Origin: Acutalibacter sp. 1XD8-33
GTDB taxonomy: Bacteria; Bacillota; Clostridia; Oscillospirales; Acutalibacteraceae
Direction of reading: 5' to 3'
Assembly: GCF_003612555.1 (NCBI RefSeq)
Contig: NZ_RAZF01000013.1
Location: forward strand, 41,247-105,246
DNA: 64,000 bases
Shown here in pieces: positions 42,259 through 51,470 of this stretch. A program made the translations under genes and the position numbers. The notes under the pieces are model-generated. The model worked only from the letters and a program-made list of their open reading frames with translations, was not told the origin of the DNA and did no database searches. Positions within the stretch are counted from its first letter, which is position 1; the number at the start of each line of letters is the position of its first letter.

Positions 42259-44709
42259 TCACGCATGCCGGCCGCTCTTTCGCCGCCGCATCCTCTGCCG
42301 GAGCTTCACGGGATACACTGGGCTCTGGGAATTGGCGATCACATGGTCCACCAGATGGAGCGCCGCCAGCATGAACACAATGGCGAACAGCAGTAACGGC
42401 ATCAGGGCGATGAGCATGGGCAGGGTTACGCTTACCAGCGAGAAGAACCATCCGAAGAACAGGAACGCCAGCAGGAACGCCGAGAGCAGTCCGGAAAACA
42501 GCAGCCCTCGCAGGGTGTTGAAGGGCGCGCTTACCTTAAACAGCATGAAGAATCCGGTCATAGCCGTCATGATTACCGCCATGGTAGAGACTTCCTCCGC
42601 CGCCAGGGCCAGGGGTTCCGCCAGGGCGCAGAGGGCCACGATGTTAGCGGTCATGGTCAGGGAGGCCGGGATGCACATTCGGATCACATTGCTGATGAAT
42701 TTTCCTCGCAGACGATCGTTGTTGGGCTCTAGAGCCAGAATAAACGAGGGCACACCGATTGTCAGGGAACTGATGAGGGTCTGCTGGATGGGCACAAAGG
42801 GGTAGGGATAATTGATAAAGATGAACAGCACCCCGATCAGCGCGGAAAAAATTGTCTTTACCAGAAACAGCGAGCTGGACCGCTGGAGATTGTTGATGGA
42901 CCGCCGCCCCTCCTGGACCACCAAGGGCATGGAGGCGAAGTTGGAATCCAGCAGTACAAGATTGGAGACCGTGCGGGCCGCGTCGCTGCCCGAGGCCATG
43001 GCGATGGAGCAGTCGGCCTCCTTTAGGGCCAGCACGTCGTTGACACCATCCCCAGTCATGGCTACGGTGTGGCCGTCCTCCCGCAAGGCCTTCACAAAGG
43101 CCAGCTTTTGCTGGGGCGTGACCCGGCCGAATACCGCGTACTCCTTCACTGCCCGGCGGATGTCCTCGTCCGTGCGCAGAGTGGTGGCGTCCACATATTT
43201 ATCGGCGTTGTCCAGCCCGGCCTTCCGGGCGATATTCGCCACGGTTACCGCGTTGTCTCCGGAGATTACCTTCAGATCAACCCCCTGATCCGCGAAATAC
43301 CGCAGGGTGCTGGGGGCCTCCTTGCGGATCTTGTCGCTGATGAGCACCAGGCCCATGCTTTGCAGGCCTCCGGGCAGATCCTTGTCTGCGAAGGGCTCTG
43401 GGGATTTGCACAGCAGCAGCACCCGCTGGCCGTTCTGGGAATATTGTTCTGCCAGGGCCTTGATGGAGGAGAACCTCTGTCCCAGGATGAATTCTCCCGC
43501 GCCCATCACATAGCAGCCTCTGCCAGGGAAAAAAGCCCCGCTCCATTTTCGGGCGGAGGAGAAGGGCACGATTTCCCCGGCCTTCCAGGCGGTGCTCTGG
43601 GGCAGGAAATCCTTCAGGGCAAGGAAAGTGGGGTTGTTGTCCGGCAGGGAGTTCACCAGGGCGGTAAGGGCCTCCCGCATATTTTCCTCTGTGAATCCGG
43701 CGAAAGGCTTCAGCCCGTCTACCTGCATGCTCCCCTCTGTGATGGTGCCGGTTTTGTCCAGACAGAGGGTATCCACCCGGGCCAGGGTTTCCACACAGTA
43801 CATGTCCTGGACCAAAGTTTTTCGGGCGGAGAGCTTGATCACGCTCACCGCAAAGGCCAGACTGATCAGCAGCACCAGCCCCTCCGGAATCATGCCTACC
43901 ATAGCGGCGACAGTGCTCTCCACGCTACTTTGGAAGGTGTTTTCCAAAACAAAGTACTGCTTCCAAAACAGCAGTCCGCCAATGGGCAGAATGGCGAAGC
44001 CAATAATCTTTACAATAAAGTCGATGGAATTCATGATCTCGGAATTCCGCTTTTTTACATAGCTGGCGTTTCCGGCGATCTGGTTGGCATAGCTTTCCGC
44101 GCCCACATGCTCTACCTGGGCGGTGCATGTGCCGCTTACCAGGAAACTCCCTGAAAGCAAAGGATCTCCCGGCTGTTTCAAAATCGGGTCCGCCTCGCCG
44201 GTGAGCAGAGATTCGTTTACCTCACATTCTCCCCCTACCACAGTGGCGTCGGCGCAGATCTGATTGCCGGAGGAGAACACCAGGATATCGTCCAAGACCA
44301 CATCCTCCACCTGGATGGTGAACTGTTTCCCGTCCCGAAGAACCGTGGCTTTGGGGGAGGAAATCAGAGAGAGCTTGTCGATGGTGCGCTTGGCCCGGAT
44401 GCCCTGGAAGGAGCCAATGACGATGTTGGAGAAGATCACCCCCATAAACAGGGCACTGCGGGGGGAGCCCACCAGGATGACAGCCAAAGCTAAGGCAAAG
44501 TTCAACAGGTTAAAGAAGGTGAGCACATTCTCACGGATAATCTGCCCTTCGGTTTTGCTCTTAATTCCCGAATCCCCGTTGTGCAGGCCTTGGGCCATGC
44601 GTTGCTCCACCTGCTGGGGCAGAAGCCCTTCGCTGGGATCGGGATAAAATCTTTGGACAGCCACCTTGGTCTGCTGGGTAGCTGGGGCATGTTGTTTTCT
44701 CATTGGCAC
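42259..44709 (-). CDS. cation-translocating P-type ATPase, CtpE-like
   Basis: An 816-residue P2-type pump. Visible motifs: actuator LLTGEADPIL, the membrane MIPEGLVLL, phosphorylation site LCLDKTGTITEG, hinge MTGDGVNDVLALKEADCSIAMASGSDA. No N-terminal metal-binding domain is present. The N-terminal GLLPQQVEQRMAQGLHN to ENVLTFFNLLNFAL and overall layout resemble CtpE-type calcium importers, though the ion is inferred only from resemblance. Start at GTG 44709, five bases after AGAGGAG; an ATG at 44703 is the alternative. It has its own promoter. Confidence 0.9.
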   Translation of the reverse strand: MPMRKQHAPATQQTKVAVQRFYPDPSEGLLPQQVEQRMAQGLHNGDSGIKSKTEGQIIRENVLTFFNLLNFALALAVILVGSPRSALFMGVIFSNIVIGSFQGIRAKRTIDKLSLISSPKATVLRDGKQFTIQVEDVVLDDILVFSSGNQICADATVVGGECEVNESLLTGEADPILKQPGDPLLSGSFLVSGTCTAQVEHVGAESYANQIAGNASYVKKRNSEIMNSIDFIVKIIGFAILPIGGLLFWKQYFVLENTFQSSVESTVAAMVGMIPEGLVLLISLAFAVSVIKLSARKTLVQDMYCVETLARVDTLCLDKTGTITEGSMQVDGLKPFAGFTEENMREALTALVNSLPDNNPTFLALKDFLPQSTAWKAGEIVPFSSARKWSGAFFPGRGCYVMGAGEFILGQRFSSIKALAEQYSQNGQRVLLLCKSPEPFADKDLPGGLQSMGLVLISDKIRKEAPSTLRYFADQGVDLKVISGDNAVTVANIARKAGLDNADKYVDATTLRTDEDIRRAVKEYAVFGRVTPQQKLAFVKALREDGHTVAMTGDGVNDVLALKEADCSIAMASGSDAARTVSNLVLLDSNFASMPLVVQEGRRSINNLQRSSSLFLVKTIFSALIGVLFIFINYPYPFVPIQQTLISSLTIGVPSFILALEPNNDRLRGKFISNVIRMCIPASLTMTANIVALCALAEPLALAAEEVSTMAVIMTAMTGFFMLFKVSAPFNTLRGLLFSGLLSAFLLAFLFFGWFFSLVSVTLPMLIALMPLLLFAIVFMLAALHLVDHVIANSQSPVYPVKLRQRMRRRKSGRHA

Positions 44710-44774
44710 GGCGACTCCTCTCTCCAGGGATGGGTGTAGGATTCTGCTTCTGTCAGGCAGCACTGTTTCATCTA

Positions 44775-44803
44775 AGTATACACCTAAAAGACTTTGTTTC
44801 CAA
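44775..44803 (-). promoter_or_regulatory. promoter of the P-type ATPase gene
   Basis: Minus-strand TTGGAA (44803-44798) and TATACT (44780-44775), spacer 17 bp. About 60 bases of leader follow; no riboswitch is evident. Confidence 0.65.
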
Positions 44804-44967
44804 GAGCATTGGCAGGAAAAATTGTGAATTATTTTTTGCCGAATTTCACGGGGCGATTTTGGAAAGAACTGCCAATTATCCCTAAAAATCTGGGGGTAAA
44901 CTCCAAGAAACCCCGGAAAAGCCCGGTGTTTCGGGAAAAAACGGGAGCTTCTCCTCCGCATTTTGAT

Positions 44968-44996
44968 TTGACAACGCATCTCAAAATCGGTATAAT
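44968..44996 (+). promoter_or_regulatory. strong promoter of the RICIN-domain gene
   Basis: TTGACA at 44968-44973 and TATAAT at 44991-44996 with a 17-bp spacer: both hexamers are perfect consensus, the strongest promoter in the window, suggesting high expression. Confidence 0.85.
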
Positions 44997-45064
44997 ACAC
45001 TAAGAAAACGAAATTTCAAAACAAACAATACCGCAATTTGCGACCGAAAGGAAGAGTATGTAGT

Positions 45065-45670
45065 ATGGCAGCGAAGGAGAAGCTGGAGGCAATGATGATT
45101 ATGAACCGCAGAACGGGCAAAGTTCTGCAGAGCACCGGACTGGACAACGGCCAGGTAGTAGAGCAGGCAGAGCCCACCGGCGCAGATGTCCAGCTGTGGA
45201 CGCAGGTAAAGGCTGGCGATGGAATCAAGCTGTTCAACAAAGCCAGCGGCAAAGTGCTGGACGTGATGCACGGCGGCACAGAGGCCGGCACATGGGCGCA
45301 GACCTGGGAGGATGTTGGCGGAGACAGCCAGCTGTGGCAGTTTGTGAAGGTGACGCCTACCTATAAAAAGCTGCTGAACATACAGTCTGGCAAGGTGTTG
45401 GATATTGTGGACATGCGGGAGGACGACGGCGCGCCCGCCCAGCTTTGGGATGATGTGGAGGGTATAGGCCAGCAGTGGAAGCTGGTTGCTCCGGAAGCCA
45501 AGGCCGTCCAGGGCGAGGTCTCTCAGAAAGAGGAGGTCCCAGAGGAGAAGCCCGCCCCGAAAAAGACCAGCCGGAAGCCTGCCGCTACGGAAACTGTCGT
45601 AAAAACCGCCCCAAAGGCCAAGGCTCCCGCGAAACGGGGTCGGAAGGCTAAGAGTGGAGAGAATCAATAA
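45065..45670 (+). CDS. RICIN-type beta-trefoil protein with basic histone-like tail
   Basis: 201 residues. The first 145 form three beta-trefoil repeats with the QLW/QQW signatures (DVQLWTQV, DSQLWQFV, PAQLWDDV, GQQWKLV) of RICIN-type lectins. The last 55 are a low-complexity tail rich in Lys, Ala, Pro and Glu (PAPKKTSRKPAA, APKAKAPAKRGRKAKS), like histone H1 or bacterial HU/Hc1-type tails. There is no signal peptide, so it is predicted cytoplasmic, unusual for a carbohydrate-binding trefoil. ATG at 45065 follows GAAAGGAAGAG. Consensus promoter upstream and terminator downstream make it a single-gene unit. Confidence 0.82.
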   Translation: MAAKEKLEAMMIMNRRTGKVLQSTGLDNGQVVEQAEPTGADVQLWTQVKAGDGIKLFNKASGKVLDVMHGGTEAGTWAQTWEDVGGDSQLWQFVKVTPTYKKLLNIQSGKVLDIVDMREDDGAPAQLWDDVEGIGQQWKLVAPEAKAVQGEVSQKEEVPEEKPAPKKTSRKPAATETVVKTAPKAKAPAKRGRKAKSGENQ

Positions 45671-45674
45671 AAAT

Positions 45675-45712
45675 TAGAAAAGCGCGGAGGATTTGCCCCG
45701 CGCTTTTTGTCT
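45675..45712. terminator. bidirectional rho-independent terminator
   Basis: AAAGCGCGG pairs with CCGCGCTTT, with T-runs on both strands. It serves the RICIN gene and the convergent GT2 gene. Confidence 0.85.
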
Positions 45713-45745
45713 TTCTCGAAAAAAATTCCCGCCGCCGATAGCTCG

Positions 45746-46717
45746 TCAGCCCTGCTTTTTCTCTTTCGTCAGGTGCTCCTCCACCCGGTACCGGGGTCGG
45801 GCCTTTACTTCGCTGTAGATCTTGCCGATATAGCCCCCCACAACCCCCAGGCACAGCATTTGTAGCCCGCCCAGAAGCCAGATGGAGCACACGATAGCCG
45901 TCCAGCCGGACACCGCCCAGCCCGCAAAATAGGAGATCAGAGCGTAGAGCAGTCCAAACACGCTGAGGACGGAAACGATGATGCCGAAGTTGGAGATGAG
46001 CTTCAGGGGCTTCACGCTGAAGCTGGAGATGCCGTCCAACGCCAGGGCAATCATCTTCTTCAGGGGGTACTTGGACTCCCCTGCGATGCGTTCGTGGCGG
46101 TCGTAATAGACATAGTCGCTGCGGTAGCCGATGAGGGGCACCATGCCCCGCAGGAAAAGATTCACTTCCCTGTATTCGGAGAGCCCCTCCAGGGCCCGGC
46201 GGCTCATCAACCGGTAGTCCGCGTGGTTGAATACCACGTCCACGCCCAGGAGCTTCATTACTTTATAAAAGCCTTCGGCAGTGGTGCGCTTGAACCAGGT
46301 GTCTGTGTCCCGCTTGTTCCGCACGCCGTACACCACGTCGCAGCCCTCCTTATACTTCGCCACGAACTGGTCCAGGGCGTCCACATCGTCTTGCAAATCC
46401 GCATCCAGGCTGATGGCGCAGTCACAGCTCTCCATGGCCGTCATCAGCCCGCAGAGCAGGGCGTTCTGGTGGCCCCGGTTGTGGGCCAGCTTTACCCCTT
46501 CCACATAGGGATTGTCCTGGTTCAGCCGGGAGATCAGCTCCCAGGTGCCGTCCTTGCTGCCGTCGTCTACCAGAAGCATCCGGCTCTTTTCGTTGGCAAG
46601 GCCCGCAGCCTCCATAGCATGGAGCTTGTCCGTCAGCCGCCGGACGGTTTCCGGCAGAGCTTCCTCCTCGTTATAACAGGGGATTACCAAATATACAGTG
46701 GGATTTCCAGGGTTCAT
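45746..46717 (-). CDS. GtrB-like family 2 glycosyltransferase
   Basis: A 323-residue membrane glycosyltransferase of the DPM1/GtrB group, which moves a sugar from a nucleotide donor to polyprenyl phosphate. The GT-A domain has VDDGSKDGTWEL and the DxD-type ISLDADLQDD; two membrane helices follow at about 235-260 and 268-290. Its start overlaps the stop of the YfhO-like gene (ATGA), so they are translated together and likely act in one glycosylation pathway. Confidence 0.9.
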   Translation of the reverse strand: MNPGNPTVYLVIPCYNEEEALPETVRRLTDKLHAMEAAGLANEKSRMLLVDDGSKDGTWELISRLNQDNPYVEGVKLAHNRGHQNALLCGLMTAMESCDCAISLDADLQDDVDALDQFVAKYKEGCDVVYGVRNKRDTDTWFKRTTAEGFYKVMKLLGVDVVFNHADYRLMSRRALEGLSEYREVNLFLRGMVPLIGYRSDYVYYDRHERIAGESKYPLKKMIALALDGISSFSVKPLKLISNFGIIVSVLSVFGLLYALISYFAGWAVSGWTAIVCSIWLLGGLQMLCLGVVGGYIGKIYSEVKARPRYRVEEHLTKEKKQG

Positions 46718-49431
46718 TTTGATTCCTCCTTGATTTCAGATGTGCCGGGCTCCGGGCCCGGGGCGGGCGGCTCCTCCATCTTCTCCGGCTCTTCCGGCGC
46801 TTGGGGAGATTTCTGGGGCCAGGGCCTGGGCTGCAGCCTCTGGGGCGGCGGGGCCTTCCGGCTTTTTTCTTTGGGGGCGGCATCCGCCGCCGGTGCGCCG
46901 GGGCTTTCCGGCTCCTCCGGGGCCAGCGGGGCCGGAAGCTGGCCGCCCTTGGGCCGCAGGGGCTGAGGCATCCGGAAGCTGGCCCTGCGCTGTTTGGCGT
47001 AAGCGGCGAATTTTCCCGCCCGCATCAGCCGGGGAGGCTTGGGCCCCTGGGGCGCGGGCTTTTCCAGCCGTTTTGCCAGCACCAGATAGCCCACCAACGC
47101 CATAAGGGAGCTTAAGCTGATAAGAACGCCGGTTCCCAGGCCAGGGGTGGCATAGGTAAAGTCAATCCGCACGCTGTCCCCCGCCGGCACGGCCACCGCC
47201 ATAAAGCCCACGTTAACCCGGAAGATCTCGGCGGGCTGGCCGTTGACCTCCGCGCGCCATCCAGGCTCATAGGGCACGCTGAAAAACACCAGCCTGTCCC
47301 CAGGGGCGTCTATCTCCGCCGAGAAGCCCTCCCGGGTATAGGCGAAGCTCTTGCAGGCCCCCTGGGCCCGAGCCTCGCAGTCCCTGAAGTACCCGTCCTC
47401 GTTAAAGTGCCGGTCGTCCTCTGGCAGATGCTCCAACAGGCCCTCCATTTTGAAGAGATCCCCGTCCTCTACCACCACGGCCCGGAGCATACTCAGCTCT
47501 CGGGAGCCTGCGGAGGTGTCGCTGCCTTTGGACAGATCTTCATATTCGCTGCGGGGCAAATAATACTCATAGGTGAAGCCCATGGGAATGTAGGCCTCGT
47601 TTTCCCAAATGTCGTAGCCATTGGCATTGCCGTAGTAGGCCCAGCCTGGCATAAGGGGTTCGCTGGAATCCTGGCCGGCAAAGAAGTCCGTGTCCCGGTC
47701 GTCGTCAAAGAGCCAGTGGACCGAGAGCAACCCCCGAATGGCATAATGGCTGGTTTTGGGCCGGGACCCCACATCCCGCTGCACCCCGATGGAATCATAG
47801 AAATCCATCACAGACCCAGGCACAATGCTGTGAAAGGCCTGGATGGAGGGAATCTGCCAGAACATGGCGGCGTTGTCCATGGATTCATAGAAATCTGACC
47901 GGCATTCCTGCAAATCTGTCAGGGGCACATTGACCCCGCCGTTCAGCTGATAGGGGATGATGCTCTTCCAGGTATAGTCCGACTGAGTCTTGCCCAGAGA
48001 GATAAAGAAGATGGCATAAACCACCGATACCGAGCAGAGGCACCACATAACGGCCCGCTTGAACACCCGGCGGCTTCTGCGGCAGAACAGAAACAGGTAC
48101 ACCACCAGCCCCAGACTGATCAGAGCAATGGCCGTGTAGGACCAGAATCGGGTGGGATACTCCATCAGGCCGAAGCTCCACACCTCTTCTTCCTCCACCA
48201 TCTCCTTATAGGGCATGAAGCCGATTACTGCGGCCATGGCTGTGGTGATCGTCACGCACCAGGTCACAGAGCGCCGCCAGTCCACCCGCTCATTTTCTAG
48301 GGCGAGAATGGTGGCCAGGGACATCATCAGGGTGAGCATGTAGAACCACCGGGCATAATAGGAGGCGTTCAGCATCTGGAAGGAGGAGTTGAGGAAAGGA
48401 ACCATGGCCATGGCGAACAGAATCCAGAGCATTTTTTTCAGCCAGTGCTTCCGCCGCAGCTGAAGCCAGCCCACCACGCCGGTCATGCCGAACAGGGGAA
48501 GCCACGCACCCAGAGAGGACCATTTGGATTCGGAATCCGGGGTGAAATTGGGCCGGGCAGGCAGGTCCGGCGGGAAGAACAGGCACTGGAGGATGTGCAG
48601 GTAGCGCTGGTTTCGGTTATAGAGGACAGCGTTCCAGCCGTTTACCATATTATCCACCCGGTTGTTCTGGAGTACGGCCAGCACGGAAGGCGCCAGCAGC
48701 AGATAGGAAAGTCCCACCCCAATGAGGGCCTCCAGGGCGAGAAGCAGAAAATCCTTGAAGGAGATCCGAAAGCTCCCGCAGAAAAGCCGCAGGAAGAAAT
48801 AGATCAGGGCAAAGGTTACCTGGCCCACAAAGAAGTAGTAGTTCACGAAACAGCAGGCAAACACCGCGAGAGCAAAGATTCCCCGGCGACGGTTGGCGAT
48901 GTATTCGTCTATGGCGGCCAGGAGCAGAGGGAAGAAGATAATGGCCTCATGGAAATGGTTAAAAAAGATATTATAAATGGAAAACCCGGAAAAAGCATAG
49001 AGCACTGCGCCGATCAGGGCGGTGTCCGGAGATTTTGTGTATCGGTGCAGGTATACATAGCCAGTAAAGCTGGCACAGGCGAATTTCAGAATGAGCAGGG
49101 GGCCCATTAAAAATTGCAGCCATTCCGAGGGGAAAGGGATGGTAAGCCAGAAAAAGGGACTTCCCAGCAGATAGAAAGAGTAGGAGCCGATGAAGTTGGC
49201 CCCCAGATCGGTCAGATGGTTCCAGCCCCAGCGCCCAGAGCGGATGGCGTCATGGGCCAAGCGGTAAAACGGCACCTGCTGTACATTGAAATCCCCGTAA
49301 AACAGGAACCGCCCGCCATCCACCAGGATGAAAGGCAGGAATACAAGAAAGGAAAGCCCCAGGCCCAGGGCAAAGGATTTTAGAAAGTAATTGTCCCGGA
49401 AGGACAATTTTATCTGTTTTTTCGCTGTCAT
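46714..49431 (-). CDS. YfhO-family membrane protein, likely lipid-linked sugar transferase
   Basis: A 905-residue protein with about thirteen membrane helices in residues 20-500, a large extracytoplasmic part, a last membrane helix near 780, and a cytoplasmic C-terminal tail of 110 residues rich in Pro, Glu, Lys and Arg. YfhO relatives are GT-C-fold proteins; in Listeria and Bacillus they glycosylate teichoic acids from C55-P-sugar. The adjacent GtrB-like gene would make that donor. Start chosen at 49431 after GGAGGTG; a longer upstream frame lacks a ribosome site. The long basic/proline tail is not usual for the family. Confidence 0.85.
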   Translation of the reverse strand: MTAKKQIKLSFRDNYFLKSFALGLGLSFLVFLPFILVDGGRFLFYGDFNVQQVPFYRLAHDAIRSGRWGWNHLTDLGANFIGSYSFYLLGSPFFWLTIPFPSEWLQFLMGPLLILKFACASFTGYVYLHRYTKSPDTALIGAVLYAFSGFSIYNIFFNHFHEAIIFFPLLLAAIDEYIANRRRGIFALAVFACCFVNYYFFVGQVTFALIYFFLRLFCGSFRISFKDFLLLALEALIGVGLSYLLLAPSVLAVLQNNRVDNMVNGWNAVLYNRNQRYLHILQCLFFPPDLPARPNFTPDSESKWSSLGAWLPLFGMTGVVGWLQLRRKHWLKKMLWILFAMAMVPFLNSSFQMLNASYYARWFYMLTLMMSLATILALENERVDWRRSVTWCVTITTAMAAVIGFMPYKEMVEEEEVWSFGLMEYPTRFWSYTAIALISLGLVVYLFLFCRRSRRVFKRAVMWCLCSVSVVYAIFFISLGKTQSDYTWKSIIPYQLNGGVNVPLTDLQECRSDFYESMDNAAMFWQIPSIQAFHSIVPGSVMDFYDSIGVQRDVGSRPKTSHYAIRGLLSVHWLFDDDRDTDFFAGQDSSEPLMPGWAYYGNANGYDIWENEAYIPMGFTYEYYLPRSEYEDLSKGSDTSAGSRELSMLRAVVVEDGDLFKMEGLLEHLPEDDRHFNEDGYFRDCEARAQGACKSFAYTREGFSAEIDAPGDRLVFFSVPYEPGWRAEVNGQPAEIFRVNVGFMAVAVPAGDSVRIDFTYATPGLGTGVLISLSSLMALVGYLVLAKRLEKPAPQGPKPPRLMRAGKFAAYAKQRRASFRMPQPLRPKGGQLPAPLAPEEPESPGAPAADAAPKEKSRKAPPPQRLQPRPWPQKSPQAPEEPEKMEEPPAPGPEPGTSEIKEESK

Positions 49432-49905
49432 CCAGACACCTCCGGAGAAGCCCGCCCGAAGGGGGCCCTCGATGTGAAATCCCGAACTGAAAAGAGCTGC
49501 GGAGGATACTTGGAACCTCCCCAAAAGCTCTCTGAAAAAGACGCCGGCCTTCCAGGCTTCCCTGTAGCTTGGCAAAGTCAACGCCGGGCACACTCTTTAA
49601 AGATAAATGCTGTTCCCAAAGAGATAAAAACCCTCTTTTGTGAACCAAATGCAGAAAAACAAGCTCGAAAATCGGTGAATAGCGATTTTCAAGTATGTCT
49701 ACAGATAGTATAGCACAAAAGTCGCTGGGAATAAAGGGGTTTTTCCCGGATTTTTCCTTTCCCGATTTCCCGCGCGGTATCCGCTGTATAACGCGGGAGT
49801 TCTTTTTGGCAGAATAGCCTCCGAAACATGAAAACGGCGCGGCATGAAAAGCTGCGCCTGGATAGGCGTTTGGGCTCAGCTTATGGGAACATGTTCAAAA
49901 AAAAC
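49432..49905. other. intergenic stretch between divergent YfhO and dinB
   Basis: No gene is supported. It contains a hairpin at 49664-49695 belonging to a repeat family, a GAACATGTTC palindrome at 49887 and AT-rich DNA that may hold the YfhO promoter. Confidence 0.5.
49664..49695. repeat. single hairpin of the three-hairpin element family
   Basis: GAAAATCG (49667-49674) pairs with CGATTTTC (49683-49690), flanked by CTC and AAG. It matches the hairpin at 58227-58254 with one base pair inserted and other changes preserving pairing. The other two hairpins are absent. Confidence 0.5.
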
Positions 49906-49934
49906 TTGACAAATGCGAACGCACGTTCTAAAAT
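49906..49934 (+). promoter_or_regulatory. dinB promoter with LexA (SOS) box
   Basis: TTGACA (49906-49911) and TAAAAT (49929-49934) are 17 bp apart. Between and touching the -10 is CGAACGCACGTTCT (49916-49929), matching the Gram-positive LexA box CGAAC-N4-GTTCG at 9 of 10 fixed bases. A bound LexA would block the polymerase, so dinB should be damage-inducible. Confidence 0.85.
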
Positions 49935-49962
49935 AGTAGAGAACAAAGATTTGGGGGCAGTT

Positions 49963-51156
49963 ATGGAAAACGGAATCCTGCATGTGGACATGAATAATTT
50001 CTACGCCTCGGTGGAGACTCTTTACGCGCCGGAGTACCGGGATGTGCCCATGGCCGTGGCCGGGGACCGGGAGAGCCGCCACGGGATTATCCTGGCGAAG
50101 AACATGCTTGCCAAGGAAAAGGGCGTGAAAACTGCCGAGCCCATCTGGCAGGCTATGCGGAAGTGCCCGGACCTGCGGCTGCTGCCTCCCCACCACGACC
50201 GCTACGCCCGGTTCTCCCGGCTGGCAAAGGAGCTGTACTGCCGGTATACCGACCAGGTGGAATCTTTCAGCCTGGACGAATGCTGGCTGGACGTGTATGG
50301 CAGCGAAAGGCTGTTCGGTTCCGGACGGGATATCGCGGAGGACATCCGCCGGCGGGTGAAAAGCGAGCTGGGGTTGACAGTGTCGGTAGGCGTGTCTTTT
50401 AACAAGGTTTTTGCCAAGCTGGGCAGCGACTACAAAAAGCCCGACGCGGTCACGGAGTTCGGCAGGAAGGAAATGGAGTCCATCATCTGGAAGATGCCCT
50501 GCGAGGAGCTGCTTTTTGTGGGCCCCAAGGCGGCAAAGACCTTGCACCAGTACGGGATGCACACCATCGGGGACATCGCCAGGGTGGAGCTGCTTGTGAT
50601 GCGCCAGCTCATGGGCCGCAGGGGGGAGACCTTGTGGCTTTACGCCAACGGCCTGGACGACTCCCCGGTACAGGGCCCCGGAGAGCAGGAGGACCCCAAA
50701 TCCATCGGCAGCAGCACCACCCTGCCCAGGGACATCACCCGGGAGGAGGACGTGAAGGCCACACTGCTGGCGCTGTCCGAGTCGGTGGCCGCCCAGCTGC
50801 GCAGGCACGGGCTGAAAACCCGGGAGGTGCAGCTCACGGTGCGCAACGGGGACTTTCAGGAGATCCAGCGGCAGACCCAGCTGGCCGCGCCGGTATGCGA
50901 TTCTCAGTCCCTGTACCAGGCGGCGCTGGAGCTATACCGCCGGGAGAACAAGAAATGGGAGGTCCGGCTGCTGGGGGTCCGGGCCGGGCACCTGAGCCCG
51001 GCCGAGGAGAGCCAGCTGAGCTTTTTTGAGAACACGGACGGCCTCCAGCGCCGGGAGCGTCTGGAAAACGCGGTGGACCGGGTGCGGGAGAAGTACGGGG
51101 ACGGGAGCATCCGCCGGGCCTTTATGATGGAGAAAACGCGCGGGGAGGGCGATTAG
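49963..51156 (+). CDS. dinB: DNA polymerase IV (Y family)
   Basis: A 397-residue error-prone translesion polymerase. The catalytic carboxylates lie in HVDMNNFYASVE (residues 7-18) and SFSLDECWLDV (about 101-111). The thumb and little-finger domains follow, and no obvious beta-clamp-binding QLxLF motif was seen except ESQLSFFENT near residue 352, which is a plausible one. Start at ATG 49963; the longer upstream frame reads through the promoter. LexA controlled by sequence. The next genes on the same strand are also repair-related. Confidence 0.93.
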   Translation: MENGILHVDMNNFYASVETLYAPEYRDVPMAVAGDRESRHGIILAKNMLAKEKGVKTAEPIWQAMRKCPDLRLLPPHHDRYARFSRLAKELYCRYTDQVESFSLDECWLDVYGSERLFGSGRDIAEDIRRRVKSELGLTVSVGVSFNKVFAKLGSDYKKPDAVTEFGRKEMESIIWKMPCEELLFVGPKAAKTLHQYGMHTIGDIARVELLVMRQLMGRRGETLWLYANGLDDSPVQGPGEQEDPKSIGSSTTLPRDITREEDVKATLLALSESVAAQLRRHGLKTREVQLTVRNGDFQEIQRQTQLAAPVCDSQSLYQAALELYRRENKKWEVRLLGVRAGHLSPAEESQLSFFENTDGLQRRERLENAVDRVREKYGDGSIRRAFMMEKTRGEGD

Positions 51157-51235
51157 CCCGGAATCCGCAGGAGCTCTTGCCGGAAGATGAAAAACTAACC
51201 CTTTCACAGAACAGATAATAAGGAATGACGCGGTC

Positions 51236-51445
51236 CAGGGGCGTTAGGCCCCTGGTAGGGTTCTTAGGGGCAACGCCCCTAAGTCGCCGGAGGCCTTTTA
51301 TTACTCAAAAAATATTTTCGCAAGAAGTCTATTGTGGAGTATTCAGGGGCCTCCGGGGGCAAAAAACGCCCCCTACGGCAAGACCTTGAGGGCTCTGCCC
51401 TCAAACTCCTGCGGCCTTTGAAAAGGCCGGCGAAACTTTTACGGC
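51236..51445. repeat. mosaic hairpin repeats, two opposed copies
   Basis: Left copy: TTAGGGGC-AAC-GCCCCTAA (51264-51282) and GTCGCCGGAGGCC, identical in the hairpin to 10902-10920. Right copy reversed: TTGAGGGC-TCT-GCCCTCAA (51386-51404) and CGGCCTTT/AAAGGCCG (51412-51429), then CGAAACTTTTACGG. The CGGCC stem is another compensated variant. Confidence 0.7.
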
Positions 51446-51470
51446 CCTCACCGAAAGATGGGAGAGAGAT

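Noticed and set aside
42259..45000. Longer start of the P-type ATPase
   Set aside because: The extra 97 codons cover its own promoter, include no ribosome site and do not resemble P-type ATPases.
49884..49898. Second LexA box at GAACATGTTC
   Set aside because: The half-sites are separated by two bases rather than four, so it does not match the Gram-positive LexA box.
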